Assembly (NCBI GenBank): GCA_002441265.1
Contig: DJVQ01000056.1
Coordinates: 30,778 to 81,790 of the forward strand
Direction of reading: 5' to 3'
DNA length: 51,013 nucleotides
Source: Syntrophaceae bacterium UBA6252
GTDB taxonomy: Bacteria; Desulfobacterota; Syntrophia; Syntrophales; UBA6807
Positions within the stretch are counted from its first letter, which is position 1, and each line of letters opens with the position of its first letter. The position numbers were made by a program, and so were the translations under genes. Of this stretch, positions 43,676-51,013 are shown one piece after another. The notes under the pieces were generated by a model. The model saw only the letters and a list, made by a program, of their open reading frames with translations. It made no database searches and had not been told where the DNA came from.

Positions 43676-43835
43676 TTGACAAAATCGAAAAGGACAAATC
43701 AACACTTTTTCGAACGGCAAAGTAAAAAGCTCCGCAGGCAAGGCGCCCGAATCCCGAGGAAGGCGTACGGATGGTACGCCAAAGGGTCGAGGGAAGATGG
43801 ACAACGCAGCATATGGACTTTTACGAGGCCGTCAA
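43676..43835 (+). repeat. Dispersed palindromic repeat, copy 4 (full)
   Basis: The 160-bp copy has the orientation of copy 2 and begins TTGACAAAATCGAAAAGG. The central hairpin GGCGTAC/GTACGCC carries loop GGATG, against TTATG in copy 2, so the stem is conserved while the loop varies. It ends GAGGCCGTCAA 30 bases before the AhpD-like start, so it forms that gene's immediate leader or promoter region. Confidence 0.9.
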
Positions 43836-43865
43836 GGATGGGAAAAGCCGAAAGGAGAACTCACG

Positions 43866-44246
43866 ATGCTGGATCAAAACGATGCCGGAAAGATCGAAAG
43901 GAACATGGGCGATCTGAAGCGGGTCCACGAAGCGTTCACGTCCCGGGATTCAAAATGCTATGAGCATTACGTGAAATTGCTGAACCATGCCATGAAGGAG
44001 AAGCACCTCACCCGGGCGGCCAAGGAACTCATCGGCGTGGGAATCGCGGCCTACGTCTACTGCGAACCCTGCCTCACCTGGCACATCCGGGAGGCGCTGA
44101 AGGCCGGGGCGACGGAAGAGCAGGTGGTGGAAGCGGTGGAAGTCGCCATCGAAATGGGCGGCGGCACCGTGGTGGCCCGGGGCGCCGTTTACGCCTTCAA
44201 GGCTCTCGAGTATTACAGGGAAAGGGGGGTGGGACGGAAGGGCTGA
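43866..44246 (+). CDS. AhpD-like carboxymuconolactone decarboxylase-family protein
   Basis: The 126-residue protein is a small helical member of the CMD/AhpD family. The redox pair Cys66 and Cys69 is in YCEPCLTWH, with His73 and upstream acidic residues as in AhpD. This points to thiol-based peroxide or disulfide reduction rather than decarboxylation. The ATG at 43866 follows AAAGGAG. Its leader is repeat copy 4, 30 bases upstream. It converges with folE2, 13 bases apart. Confidence 0.9.
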   Translation: MLDQNDAGKIERNMGDLKRVHEAFTSRDSKCYEHYVKLLNHAMKEKHLTRAAKELIGVGIAAYVYCEPCLTWHIREALKAGATEEQVVEAVEVAIEMGGGTVVARGAVYAFKALEYYRERGVGRKG

Positions 44247-44259
44247 CGGTGTTACCCGT

Positions 44260-45030
44260 TCAGCGTCCCTTCTCGATGCGGGCGTACGCGCTGTGGTTGT
44301 GGATGCTCTCGATGTTTTCCGCCTCCACGCAGTACCACGTGAAATTCTCGATCCCGTTGAGCTTCTCCGCCACGGTACGGACCACGTCCTCCACGAACAT
44401 GGGCCTTTCGTAAGCCTTATCCGTGACGTACTTCTCGTCGGGCCGCTTCAGGAGGGAGTAGACCTCTCCGCTTGCCGATTCCTCGAGGAGACGGATCACG
44501 TCCTCGATCCAGAAGAATTTCCGGAAGCGGAGACAAAGCCGGATGATGCTCCTCTGGTTGTGCGCCCCCATGGCGGAAAGCTCCTTGGAACAGGGGCAGA
44601 CCGTGGTCACCGGGACGGTCACCCCCACGAGGAAGTCCTTCCGGTCTCCGCTCATTTCCGCGGAAAAACGGCACTCGTACTCCATGAGGCTTTTCGCCCC
44701 CGATACGGGGGCCGTCTTTTCGATGAAATAGGGGAACAGGATGTCCATGTGGGCCGACCGGGCATTCAGACGATCCCGCATGGACTCGAGAATGTTCTGG
44801 AACGTTCTGAGATTGATCTCCCCCCGGTACTCGTTCAGGATCTCGATGAACCGGCTCATGTGGGTGCCCTTGAACTGGTGGGGGAGGTTGACGTACATGT
44901 TGACCGTGGCGTTCACATGCTGGACGCCGTTCTTCTTGTCGAGGACGATGATGGGGTACTTGATGCCCTTGACGCCCACTTTCTGGATTTCGATGTTCCG
45001 GTCGTCCCGCCGGTTCTGGACGTCCACCAT
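44260..45030 (-). CDS. folE2: GTP cyclohydrolase FolE2 (type IB)
   Basis: The 256-residue enzyme makes 7,8-dihydroneopterin triphosphate from GTP. The family's metal and active-site stretch is VPVTTVCPCSKEL (Cys145, Cys147), followed by GAHNQRS (His157). The N-terminal part with INLRTFQNILESM is also typical. FolE2 can work with metals other than zinc and replaces FolE in many bacteria. The ATG at 45030 overlaps the last base of the QueD-like stop codon (TGATG), so they are coupled. Together they lead to preQ0 or folate precursors. Confidence 0.96.
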   Translation of the reverse strand: MVDVQNRRDDRNIEIQKVGVKGIKYPIIVLDKKNGVQHVNATVNMYVNLPHQFKGTHMSRFIEILNEYRGEINLRTFQNILESMRDRLNARSAHMDILFPYFIEKTAPVSGAKSLMEYECRFSAEMSGDRKDFLVGVTVPVTTVCPCSKELSAMGAHNQRSIIRLCLRFRKFFWIEDVIRLLEESASGEVYSLLKRPDEKYVTDKAYERPMFVEDVVRTVAEKLNGIENFTWYCVEAENIESIHNHSAYARIEKGR

Positions 45031-45404
45031 CAGCCGTTCCCCCGGAAAGTCGCACGGGCGTTCTCCGATTCCCAGACGGTGACTTTGGACACGGTGAGGG
45101 ACGTGCCGGCGAGATTCTTCTTCATTTCGTCGAAAATGAAGCGGGCGATGTTCTCGGAGGAGGGATTCCGGCCCTGAAAAGGGGGAACCTCGTTGAGAAA
45201 GCGGTGATCGAGCCGGTCCAGGACGGCCCCGGTCCACTCCTTGAGCACCCGGAAATCGAGGAGCAGGCCCTGTCCGTTCAATTCCGGTCCCGCCACGGTG
45301 ACCTCCACGGTGAAATTGTGGCCGTGGAGGCTTTCGCACTTTCCTCCGATTTCCGACAGGGCGTGGGCCGCGGAGAAGGTTTTTTTGATGGTCACTTCGT
45401 ACAT
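45030..45404 (-). CDS. queD: 6-carboxytetrahydropterin synthase-like protein (QueD; possible PTPS-I/III)
   Basis: The 124-residue protein is a COG0720 enzyme. Zinc ligands are His14 (FSAAHAL) and His27/His29 in the HGH motif; DRLDHRFLN and a C-terminal glutamate (WESEN) complete the active site. The catalytic motif is C-E-S-L-HGH, with Cys23 and Glu24. The Cys gives QueD activity toward 6-carboxytetrahydropterin. The Glu in the next position is the mark of PTPS-III, which makes the folate precursor 6-hydroxymethyldihydropterin. A protein with both may do both. It lies between a HAD phosphatase gene (10 bases) and folE2 (overlap). AGGAAG precedes the ATG. Confidence 0.92.
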   Translation of the reverse strand: MYEVTIKKTFSAAHALSEIGGKCESLHGHNFTVEVTVAGPELNGQGLLLDFRVLKEWTGAVLDRLDHRFLNEVPPFQGRNPSSENIARFIFDEMKKNLAGTSLTVSKVTVWESENARATFRGNG

Positions 45405-45414
45405 CGTTTGCTTC

Positions 45415-46104
45415 CTACCGGAGAATATCCGCGACTTCCCGCACCCGGGGAACGACGATGTCCGCCCCGGCCTCCCGCAGCAGCGCCTCGCCACCGTATC
45501 CGGTGAGAACCCCGACGGAAAAGGTTCCCGCATCCTTCCCGAGGCGCATGTCCATGGGGTGGTCCCCCACCATGGCGGCCCGCTCCGGCCTGGCTCCGAG
45601 CATCCTCAGAACGATCCGGAGGTGTTCGGGGTGGGGCTTCACGAGGGGGGTGTGCTCGCGGGTGACGATGCATTCGCAGGCGTCCTCGGCCCCGGGGAAG
45701 AGTTTCCGGACCGACTCGATGCAGTTCCGGGTGACGATGGCCGTTTTCCGGTTTTCCCGACGCAGCCTCGCGAAGAGTTCCCGGACGCCGGGGAAAAGAC
45801 TCCCGCGGTCCGCCCCGTCGATCTCGACGGCCCGGATAAGGGCCTCCGCACGGTCCGCGAATTCCGCGGCCCGTCCCTCATCCCGGGAAAGCATCCATTT
45901 CCGGGCCTCGTCGATCATTTCGAGGGCGAAGAGATGCCTCAGCCCGTCCAGCGGCATGCCGTACGACGCGATCAGGTCGAGAATGCCCGCTCTCATGGCG
46001 GGAAAGTCGATGTTCAGGAGGGCCAGCGTTCCGTCGAAATCGAAGGCGACCACATCGATGGGCCCGTTCAATTTCGCGGGCTGGGTCATGGTGTCTGTCG
46101 TCAT
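45415..46104 (-). CDS. HAD-superfamily phosphatase
   Basis: The 229-residue protein has the HAD motifs: nucleophile DFDGTL, TAIVTRN for motif II, KPHPEH for motif III and GDHPMD for motif IV. It is like phosphoglycolate phosphatase/pyrophosphatase-type HADs. It is 10 bases upstream of the QueD-like gene, so it may dephosphorylate a pterin or nucleotide intermediate; dihydroneopterin triphosphate needs phosphate removal on the folate route. This is inferred from position only. The ATG at 46104 has GAGG nine bases upstream; an ATG at 46131 lacks a site. Confidence 0.88.
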   Translation of the reverse strand: MTTDTMTQPAKLNGPIDVVAFDFDGTLALLNIDFPAMRAGILDLIASYGMPLDGLRHLFALEMIDEARKWMLSRDEGRAAEFADRAEALIRAVEIDGADRGSLFPGVRELFARLRRENRKTAIVTRNCIESVRKLFPGAEDACECIVTREHTPLVKPHPEHLRIVLRMLGARPERAAMVGDHPMDMRLGKDAGTFSVGVLTGYGGEALLREAGADIVVPRVREVADILR

Positions 46105-46148
46105 GGGGGGAGCCTCTTCCTCCTGCATCATCGAAAAGACATTGAAAA

Positions 46149-46883
46149 TTACCTTTTCGGGGCATCCTTGTCAAGAAGGTTCCATGTTCCCGAAGGGCCG
46201 CCGAAAAGGAGCCGGGCCATTCCCGCCTCGACGGCCAGGGTGACGGCGGCGAGAAGGGCGCTGAGAGACAGCCCCACGGCGAAGACGGCGAGGGTGACGG
46301 GAGTGAGGCGGCCCGTTTCCCTCAGTTCGAGAAAAAGTTTCACGGCGTCGTCGCTCACCAGACGGCCCGCAGGCGTTCCCGGCGCCAGGGTTTCCACGAG
46401 GGGGGACGTGAAAAGGGAGACCGCTTCATAGTAATCCCCGGGGATGGCGATGACGGGCATGAAGGCAAGGAGCACCGCCGGACCGAAAAGGACCGGCCGG
46501 TTTCTCCGCCCGGCGAGGCGGACCAGCGCAACGCCGAACAGGCTCGGAACGTAGGGAAGGAGATCCACCAGGAGGTATGAAAAACGGCCGGGAACGGAGA
46601 ATTCGGTGAGCCGTCCCGCGTATTCGGAACCTGGCGTGATGAAAGGGAAGATTTTCTTCAGAAGGCCGGCTCCGTACCAGGGCTGCAGGGCAAGCTCCCG
46701 GACTTCCCCCCCGGAAAGGACGCACCCGGCGGCGTGGAGCAGCTCGTGCGCGGGGACATAGAGAAACCAGAAGAGAACCATGGCGGCGAAGGCGGCCGCG
46801 AGCCCAGCCCCGCCCTTCCGGGACAGGAGCGCCTCCAGGGTGTTCATGGTGATCGTCCAGGGCTCGCAAAACAGTTTTTTCAT
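46149..46883 (-). CDS. Membrane metallopeptidase-like protein (HExxH type)
   Basis: The 244-residue protein has about five membrane segments. In the first or second, the sequence PAHELLHAAGCVLSGGEV carries the zinc-binding HELLH motif (46-50). This resembles the M50/site-2 protease group and related HExxH membrane proteins. The usual second motif (NPxPxLDG) is absent; GDYYEA is near the expected position, so activity is uncertain. The start follows GGAGG. It is the first gene of the HAD-QueD-FolE2 strand run, 44 bases before the HAD gene, with no obvious functional link. Confidence 0.7.
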   Translation of the reverse strand: MKKLFCEPWTITMNTLEALLSRKGGAGLAAAFAAMVLFWFLYVPAHELLHAAGCVLSGGEVRELALQPWYGAGLLKKIFPFITPGSEYAGRLTEFSVPGRFSYLLVDLLPYVPSLFGVALVRLAGRRNRPVLFGPAVLLAFMPVIAIPGDYYEAVSLFTSPLVETLAPGTPAGRLVSDDAVKLFLELRETGRLTPVTLAVFAVGLSLSALLAAVTLAVEAGMARLLFGGPSGTWNLLDKDAPKR

Positions 46884-47071
46884 GGCCTGGGCCTCCGGTT
46901 TCCGGAATGCACGGGAGGGCCCGTGTCAGGACCTTCTTACCAGACAAAGGAAAAGATTGCACCCGTTTCGGGGGCTTTCCGCGCCCCCCCTCCGCCGGGA
47001 TTGCCGTTTCAGGGCCTTTCGTGATATGTAAGGGACCCCTGCGGAAGATCTGAAACGGGAGAGGAAAAGAG

Positions 47072-47923
47072 ATGAAACCAGACAACATGAATGAGGATTT
47101 CCGGAAGCATTCGAAATACATTCTGGACAGCGAGCTGGAAAAGATCGTGGCCGTTTCCATGACCCTGGAAATGCCGCTCCTTCTGAAGGGCGAACCGGGA
47201 ACGGGCAAGACGATGCTCGCCCACGCCATCTCCAGGAGCTTCGGGATGCCCCTCATCGTCCTGAACGTGAAGTCGAGCATGAAACTCGTCGAGGCCCTGT
47301 ACCAGTACGACACCCTGACCCGGCTGAACGACAGCCGCTTCGGCGATTCCCGCCGGGACGTGAGCAACATCGAGGATTACATCCGCATGGGGAAGATCGG
47401 CCAGGCCTTCGTTTCCGACGTCAGGACCGTTCTCCTCATCGACGAGATCGACAAGGCGGACACGGATTTCCAGGACGACATGCTCGACGTCCTGGACCAG
47501 ATGGAGTTCGACATCATCGAAATCGACAAGACCGTCCGGACGAAGCACCGCCCGGTGGTGGTGATCACCTCCAACGCCAAGAAGGACCTTTCCGATCCCT
47601 TCCTGGGCCGGTGCAACTTCCACCACATCGCCTTTCCCGATCCCGAGACGATGCGCCGGATCGTGGAGGTCCACTTCCCCGACCTGAAGCGGGACATCGT
47701 CAGGATTTCCGTGGAGGCCTTCTACCGCCTCCGCGGGATCGAGGGGATCGAGAAGAAACCGGCCACCCGGGAGCTGCTCAACTGGATCCGGGCGCTCAGG
47801 GCGGACCCCGATTTCCATCTGACCCCCCTGCAGCGCGGGGAGGTCCCCTTTCTCGGGGTCCTTTACAAGAAGAGTTCCGACCTTGCCCTTGCCTCGAGGA
47901 AGGCGGCCCAGGTCATGAGGTAG
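47072..47923 (+). CDS. MoxR-type AAA+ ATPase
   Basis: The 283-residue ATPase has Walker A GEPGTGKT (40-47), Walker B LLIDEID (121-127), the sensor-1 stretch VVITSNAKKDLSDPFLGRC and a C-terminal lid. MoxR ATPases are chaperone-like and pair with VWA-domain proteins, often to insert metals or mature enzymes. A VWA/CoxE gene follows nine bases downstream and is surely its partner. It is divergent from the membrane metallopeptidase-like gene. GGGAGAGG precedes the start. The target of the pair is unknown. Confidence 0.95.
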   Translation: MKPDNMNEDFRKHSKYILDSELEKIVAVSMTLEMPLLLKGEPGTGKTMLAHAISRSFGMPLIVLNVKSSMKLVEALYQYDTLTRLNDSRFGDSRRDVSNIEDYIRMGKIGQAFVSDVRTVLLIDEIDKADTDFQDDMLDVLDQMEFDIIEIDKTVRTKHRPVVVITSNAKKDLSDPFLGRCNFHHIAFPDPETMRRIVEVHFPDLKRDIVRISVEAFYRLRGIEGIEKKPATRELLNWIRALRADPDFHLTPLQRGEVPFLGVLYKKSSDLALASRKAAQVMR

Positions 47924-47932
47924 GGGTAGCGG

Positions 47933-49126
47933 ATGTTCGTCTCCTTCTTTTTCCAGCTCCGGGAGCGGGGCGTTCCCGTCACGCCGACGGCCTTCCTCCG
48001 GCTCCAGAAGGCCCTTTCCATGGGGCTCGTATCGGATCTTGGGGATTTTTACACCTGCGCCCGGGCCATCCTCGTCAAGAGCGAACGGTATTTCGACGTG
48101 TACGACCAGGTGTTCGCCCATCATTTCCGGGGGGAGGACCTGGAGGACCCGGGGGAGGAGGAACTCCTGGAGGCGGCCCGGGCGCTTCTCGAGGAATGGC
48201 TGAAAAACCCCCGGGAGCTTGCGGAAGCCCTCGGCCTCGACGAAAACGAACTGCAGAAGATGACCCCCGAGGAAGTGGTGCAGTATTTCATGGACCGCCT
48301 CCGGGAACAGACGGAGGCCCACCACGGGGGGAACAAGTGGATCGGCACGGGGGGGACCTCCCCGGTGGGGCACTCGGGACGCCATCCGGGGGGAATGCGG
48401 GTCGGCGGGGCGTCCCGGAACCGGTCGGCCGTAAAGGTCGCCATGGAACGGCGGTACAGGGATTATTCCCAGGAAGGTCCGCTCACGGCGGCGCAGATGG
48501 GGGAGGCCCTGAAGCGCCTCCGGAGAATGGTGCCCGAGGGGCCGAGGGACGTGCTCAACGTGGAAAAAACGGTGTACGAGACCGTCCGGAACGCCGGGGA
48601 AATCGAGATCGTCCATGACCGGCGGCTGAAGGACCGGCTCAAGGTGGCCCTCCTCATCGACAACGGGGGATGGTCCATGGACCCCTACATTCCCATCGTC
48701 CAGACCCTCTTCCACTACGCCCGGTCCCAGTTCCGGGACCTGAAGATCTATTTCTTCCACAACACCGTTTACGAGGAAGTGTGGCTCGATGTCCAGCGGT
48801 GGAAGAAACCCGTACCCCTCCTCGAATTCGCGCGGCAGGACCCCGAAACACGGGTGATCTTCGTCGGGGACGCCAGCATGGGACCGTACGAACTCATCGA
48901 TCCCGCGGGTCGGATCTATATCACGGGAAGAAAAACGAAGCCGAGCATCGAATCGCTCCGGCTTATCGCCTCCACCTTCCGGCACTCGGTCTGGATGAAT
49001 CCCAGGTTCGAGGAGGAATGGCGTTACACCTGGTCCGTCGACGTGATCCGGAAAGTCTTTCCCATGTTCGAACTCACCCTGGACGGGCTGGAAAAGGCCG
49101 TCCGGGCGCTTCTTGCGAAAAACTGA
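47933..49126 (+). CDS. CoxE-like VWA-domain protein
   Basis: The 397-residue protein has a helical N-terminal domain, an arginine/glycine-rich linker (about 130-165) and a C-terminal VWA domain (about 235-395). The metal-site (MIDAS) motif DxSxS is degenerate: the sequence is LIDNGGWSM, with Asp243 and Ser248 but Gly in the second position. The family is CoxE/MoxR-associated VWA proteins that work with an AAA+ ATPase on a client. The ATPase gene is nine bases upstream. It converges with the Na/Pi cotransporter gene. The client is unknown. Confidence 0.9.
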   Translation: MFVSFFFQLRERGVPVTPTAFLRLQKALSMGLVSDLGDFYTCARAILVKSERYFDVYDQVFAHHFRGEDLEDPGEEELLEAARALLEEWLKNPRELAEALGLDENELQKMTPEEVVQYFMDRLREQTEAHHGGNKWIGTGGTSPVGHSGRHPGGMRVGGASRNRSAVKVAMERRYRDYSQEGPLTAAQMGEALKRLRRMVPEGPRDVLNVEKTVYETVRNAGEIEIVHDRRLKDRLKVALLIDNGGWSMDPYIPIVQTLFHYARSQFRDLKIYFFHNTVYEEVWLDVQRWKKPVPLLEFARQDPETRVIFVGDASMGPYELIDPAGRIYITGRKTKPSIESLRLIASTFRHSVWMNPRFEEEWRYTWSVDVIRKVFPMFELTLDGLEKAVRALLAKN

Positions 49127-49207
49127 CGATTCCCCCGGACAACCTCTCGGGAGTTCCTGTAATTCTTTTTTCCGGATGACGGAGATGAAAGGCCCCGCGG
49201 GAAGCGG

Positions 49208-50812
49208 TCACTCTTCCTTCAGCTCCCACATGGAGTCGGCGATGTTCTCGCAGTGGTCGGAGATCCGCTCCAGGTTGACGAGCATTTCCACGAAAATGGG
49301 GCCCGCGTCGGCGTGGCAGATCCCCTTGTAAAACCGGACGAGGTGGTTGTCCCGGGCCTCCGGAACCAGTGCGTCCACGGCCTGTTCCCTGTCGTAGACG
49401 GCCTTGATTTTCATTTCGTCCCTCTGTTCCAGGAGGGACAGGGAATCCTTCAGGTTGTCCGAGACGAGACCGGAGATTCTCCGGAGATCGTCCTCGGCGA
49501 AGTCGGTGAAGGAGATCTTTCCCCTGTATTTTCGTTCGGCGAGTTCCGCCAGGTTCATCGAGTGGTCGGCGATCCGTTCGAAGTCGTCCACCAGGGCGGA
49601 GTAGAGGAAGAGCCTCTTCGACCGTTCCGGCGAGAGGGTCTCCCGCGCGATGCCGCAGAGGTAGCGCCCGATTTCTCCCCGGAGGTTGTCCACCACCATC
49701 TCCAGGTAGTCGATGTTCCTTCGCTCCCGTTCGGTGTACCGGGCGAAGAGCCCCATGCTCTTTCCGAACATGCTTTCCGCCAGTTCCAGTTCCCGGAAGA
49801 GTTCCTTTTTCACCGCGTCGAGGGCCCGGACGGGATCGGGGAACAGCCGGTTGTCGAGGAAGATGGGCCACAGGGGAACCGTTTCCCCCTTTCCCGGCAG
49901 GAGCCGTTCCATGAGCCGTGCGTAAGGCCGGAGGAAGGGAAGGAAGAGAAGGACGACGACGCCGTTGAAGAGGAGATGTCCCAGGGCGATCTGCTGGGCC
50001 GTGTCCGCGCTCAGGATTTCGAGGATGCCCGTGAAGGGGGACAGGAAGAGAAAGGACACGGCGGTGCCTCCCGCCTTGAACAGGAGGTGGGAGAGGGCGG
50101 CCCGCTGTCCTTCCCGGTTCGAGATCAGGGCGGCGAAAAGGGCGGTGGACGTGGTGCCCACATTGGCCCCGAAAACGATGGGAAGGGCTGTCGGGAGATC
50201 GACGAGACCCTGGTGGCCGAGGATGACGAGAAGGGCGATGGGGACCGCCGAGGTCTGGACCAGGGCGGCGAACGCGATTCCCAGAAGGAGGCCCGTCACC
50301 GGACCGGAAACCTCGCGGAAGAAATCGGAAACGGCGGGATCCCCCTTGAGGGGGGCCGTGGCCTGGGAAACGATGCCGAGGCCGAAGAAGAGAAGACCGA
50401 AGAAGAAGAGCGCCTTCCCGGCGACGGCGTACTTTCCCTTGCGGGAAATCCACAGGAGGCCGCCCGCAATGAGAAAGAAGGGGGACAGGTCGGTGAACTT
50501 CCAGACGACGAGCTGGACGGTGAGGGTGGTCCCGATGTCCGCCCCGAGCAGGATGCCGAGCGAATGATAGAACGAGAGGAGGCCGGCGCTCACCATGCCC
50601 ACGGTGACCACCGACGTGGCGGAACTGCTCTGGAACAGGATCGTCGTGAGAAGCCCCGTCACGATTCCGTAGAAGGGATTCCTGACGGCGAGACGGAAGT
50701 GCTCCCGGACGCGGAAGTTCGTCAGGTTCGTCTGGACGGTCGCGCTGAGCTCGACCATGGCGAAGAGAAAAAGGATGATTCCGGAGAGGAAGAGGAGAAT
50801 TCCGCGGATCAC
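49208..50812 (-). CDS. Na/phosphate cotransporter (NptA/PhoU fusion)
   Basis: The 534-residue protein has a membrane domain with two related repeats, including QSSSAT (61-66) and QTSAVP, which are signature turns of the PNaS family. A cytosolic C-terminal PhoU-like helical domain (about 340-530) follows. It should import phosphate with sodium, with the PhoU part regulating it. The GTG start at 50812 is supported by AAAGGG a little upstream; later Met codons are also possible. It lies 73 bases after an ABC ATPase gene and may be independent. Confidence 0.94.
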   Translation of the reverse strand: MIRGILLFLSGIILFLFAMVELSATVQTNLTNFRVREHFRLAVRNPFYGIVTGLLTTILFQSSSATSVVTVGMVSAGLLSFYHSLGILLGADIGTTLTVQLVVWKFTDLSPFFLIAGGLLWISRKGKYAVAGKALFFFGLLFFGLGIVSQATAPLKGDPAVSDFFREVSGPVTGLLLGIAFAALVQTSAVPIALLVILGHQGLVDLPTALPIVFGANVGTTSTALFAALISNREGQRAALSHLLFKAGGTAVSFLFLSPFTGILEILSADTAQQIALGHLLFNGVVVLLFLPFLRPYARLMERLLPGKGETVPLWPIFLDNRLFPDPVRALDAVKKELFRELELAESMFGKSMGLFARYTERERRNIDYLEMVVDNLRGEIGRYLCGIARETLSPERSKRLFLYSALVDDFERIADHSMNLAELAERKYRGKISFTDFAEDDLRRISGLVSDNLKDSLSLLEQRDEMKIKAVYDREQAVDALVPEARDNHLVRFYKGICHADAGPIFVEMLVNLERISDHCENIADSMWELKEE

Positions 50813-50885
50813 GGCCTGACGCCCTTTCCAGACCGTTCCCTGGCGAAGCCGGGGGACTCCCGGCCGGCGGGAACGGCCCCCCCGG

Positions 50886-51013
50886 TCAGAGGATCTGTTT
50901 CATGAACGTCTTGGTGCGCTCGTGGGACGGGCTCGTGAAAAAATGCTCCGGCGTCCCCTCTTCGATGATCGCCCCGTAGTCCATGAAAATGACCCGGTCG
51001 GCCACCTCCCGGG
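50886..51013 (-). CDS. Amino-acid ABC transporter ATP-binding protein, C-terminal fragment
   Basis: The window holds only the last 41 residues. They read REVADRVIFMDYGAIIEE, then GTPEHFF, SHERTKTFM and a closing KQIL. This is the end of GlnQ/HisP-type ATPases of polar amino acid uptake, including the D-loop-distal helix. The rest of the gene and its permease lie beyond the window edge. It precedes the Na/Pi cotransporter on the same strand. Confidence 0.9.
   Translation of the reverse strand, partial: REVADRVIFMDYGAIIEEGTPEHFFTSPSHERTKTFMKQIL

Noticed and set aside
1..51013. CRISPR arrays, transposases, phage genes, toxin-antitoxin pairs, rRNA and tRNA genes
   Set aside because: Looked for on both strands; no regularly spaced repeats, recognisable transposase/integrase motifs or complete RNA-gene folds were seen.

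Overview
The window is a GC-rich, bacterial chromosomal segment of about 51 kb. Its content suggests a strictly or largely anaerobic, signalling-rich member of the Desulfobacterota (former Deltaproteobacteria; a Syntrophales-like lineage is a guess). The reasons are a rubredoxin-less rubrerythrin, a CoA-disulfide reductase/rhodanese fusion, several PAS histidine kinases of the 'AHDFNNLL' type with a terminal receiver, a MoxR/CoxE pair, FolE2 with a QueD-like protein, and a bacterial SLC12-type transporter. No rRNA, tRNA, CRISPR array, transposase or phage gene was seen, so the placement rests on gene style only.

Layout. 0-2 kb: a MarR regulator, a cysteine-rich DUF3795 protein and a rubrerythrin, bracketed by inverted copies of a ~165-bp palindromic repeat. 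2-5 kb: MscS channel, cysteine-rich membrane protein, cupin. 4.7-9.4 kb (minus strand): a translationally coupled operon FIST sensor, BarA-like hybrid kinase, REC-GGDEF diguanylate cyclase. 9.8-17.4 kb: PAS kinase, CoA-disulfide/persulfide reductase, DUF2321 zinc-ribbon protein, SLC12-like transporter. 17.4-19.4 kb: a 2-kb stretch without protein genes that holds two related structured-RNA candidates on the plus strand, a cluster of DnaA-box-like sites with a long inverted repeat, and a full copy of the dispersed repeat. 19.4-22.7 kb: a second FIST protein with a 66-residue partner and a chemoreceptor. 23.4-24.5 kb: bioB behind a BirA-type operator. 24.8-32 kb: a 1462-residue lipoprotein rich in thrombospondin type 3 repeats and a 5TM-type sensor kinase. 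32.3-35.2 kb: two overlapping phosphate acyltransferase paralogs, divergent from a LysR regulator. 35.3-41.7 kb: secreted protein, PhzF, small membrane protein, isochorismatase, very large PAS kinase. 41.7-51 kb: CrtI-like oxidoreductase, AhpD-like protein, an operon for a membrane metallopeptidase-like protein, HAD phosphatase, QueD-like protein and FolE2, then MoxR ATPase with a VWA protein, a Na/Pi cotransporter, and the end of an amino-acid ABC ATPase.

How it works together. Four sensor kinases, two FIST sensors, one chemoreceptor and one diguanylate cyclase make signalling the main theme. The likeliest undescribed elements are the dispersed repeat family, including a minimal 49-bp derivative and a half-end placed directly upstream of two signalling genes, and the pair of structured RNAs with covarying inner stems and pyrimidine-rich loops next to an origin-like region. 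The functional links proposed here are inferences from gene order and motifs read by eye; no database search was run.
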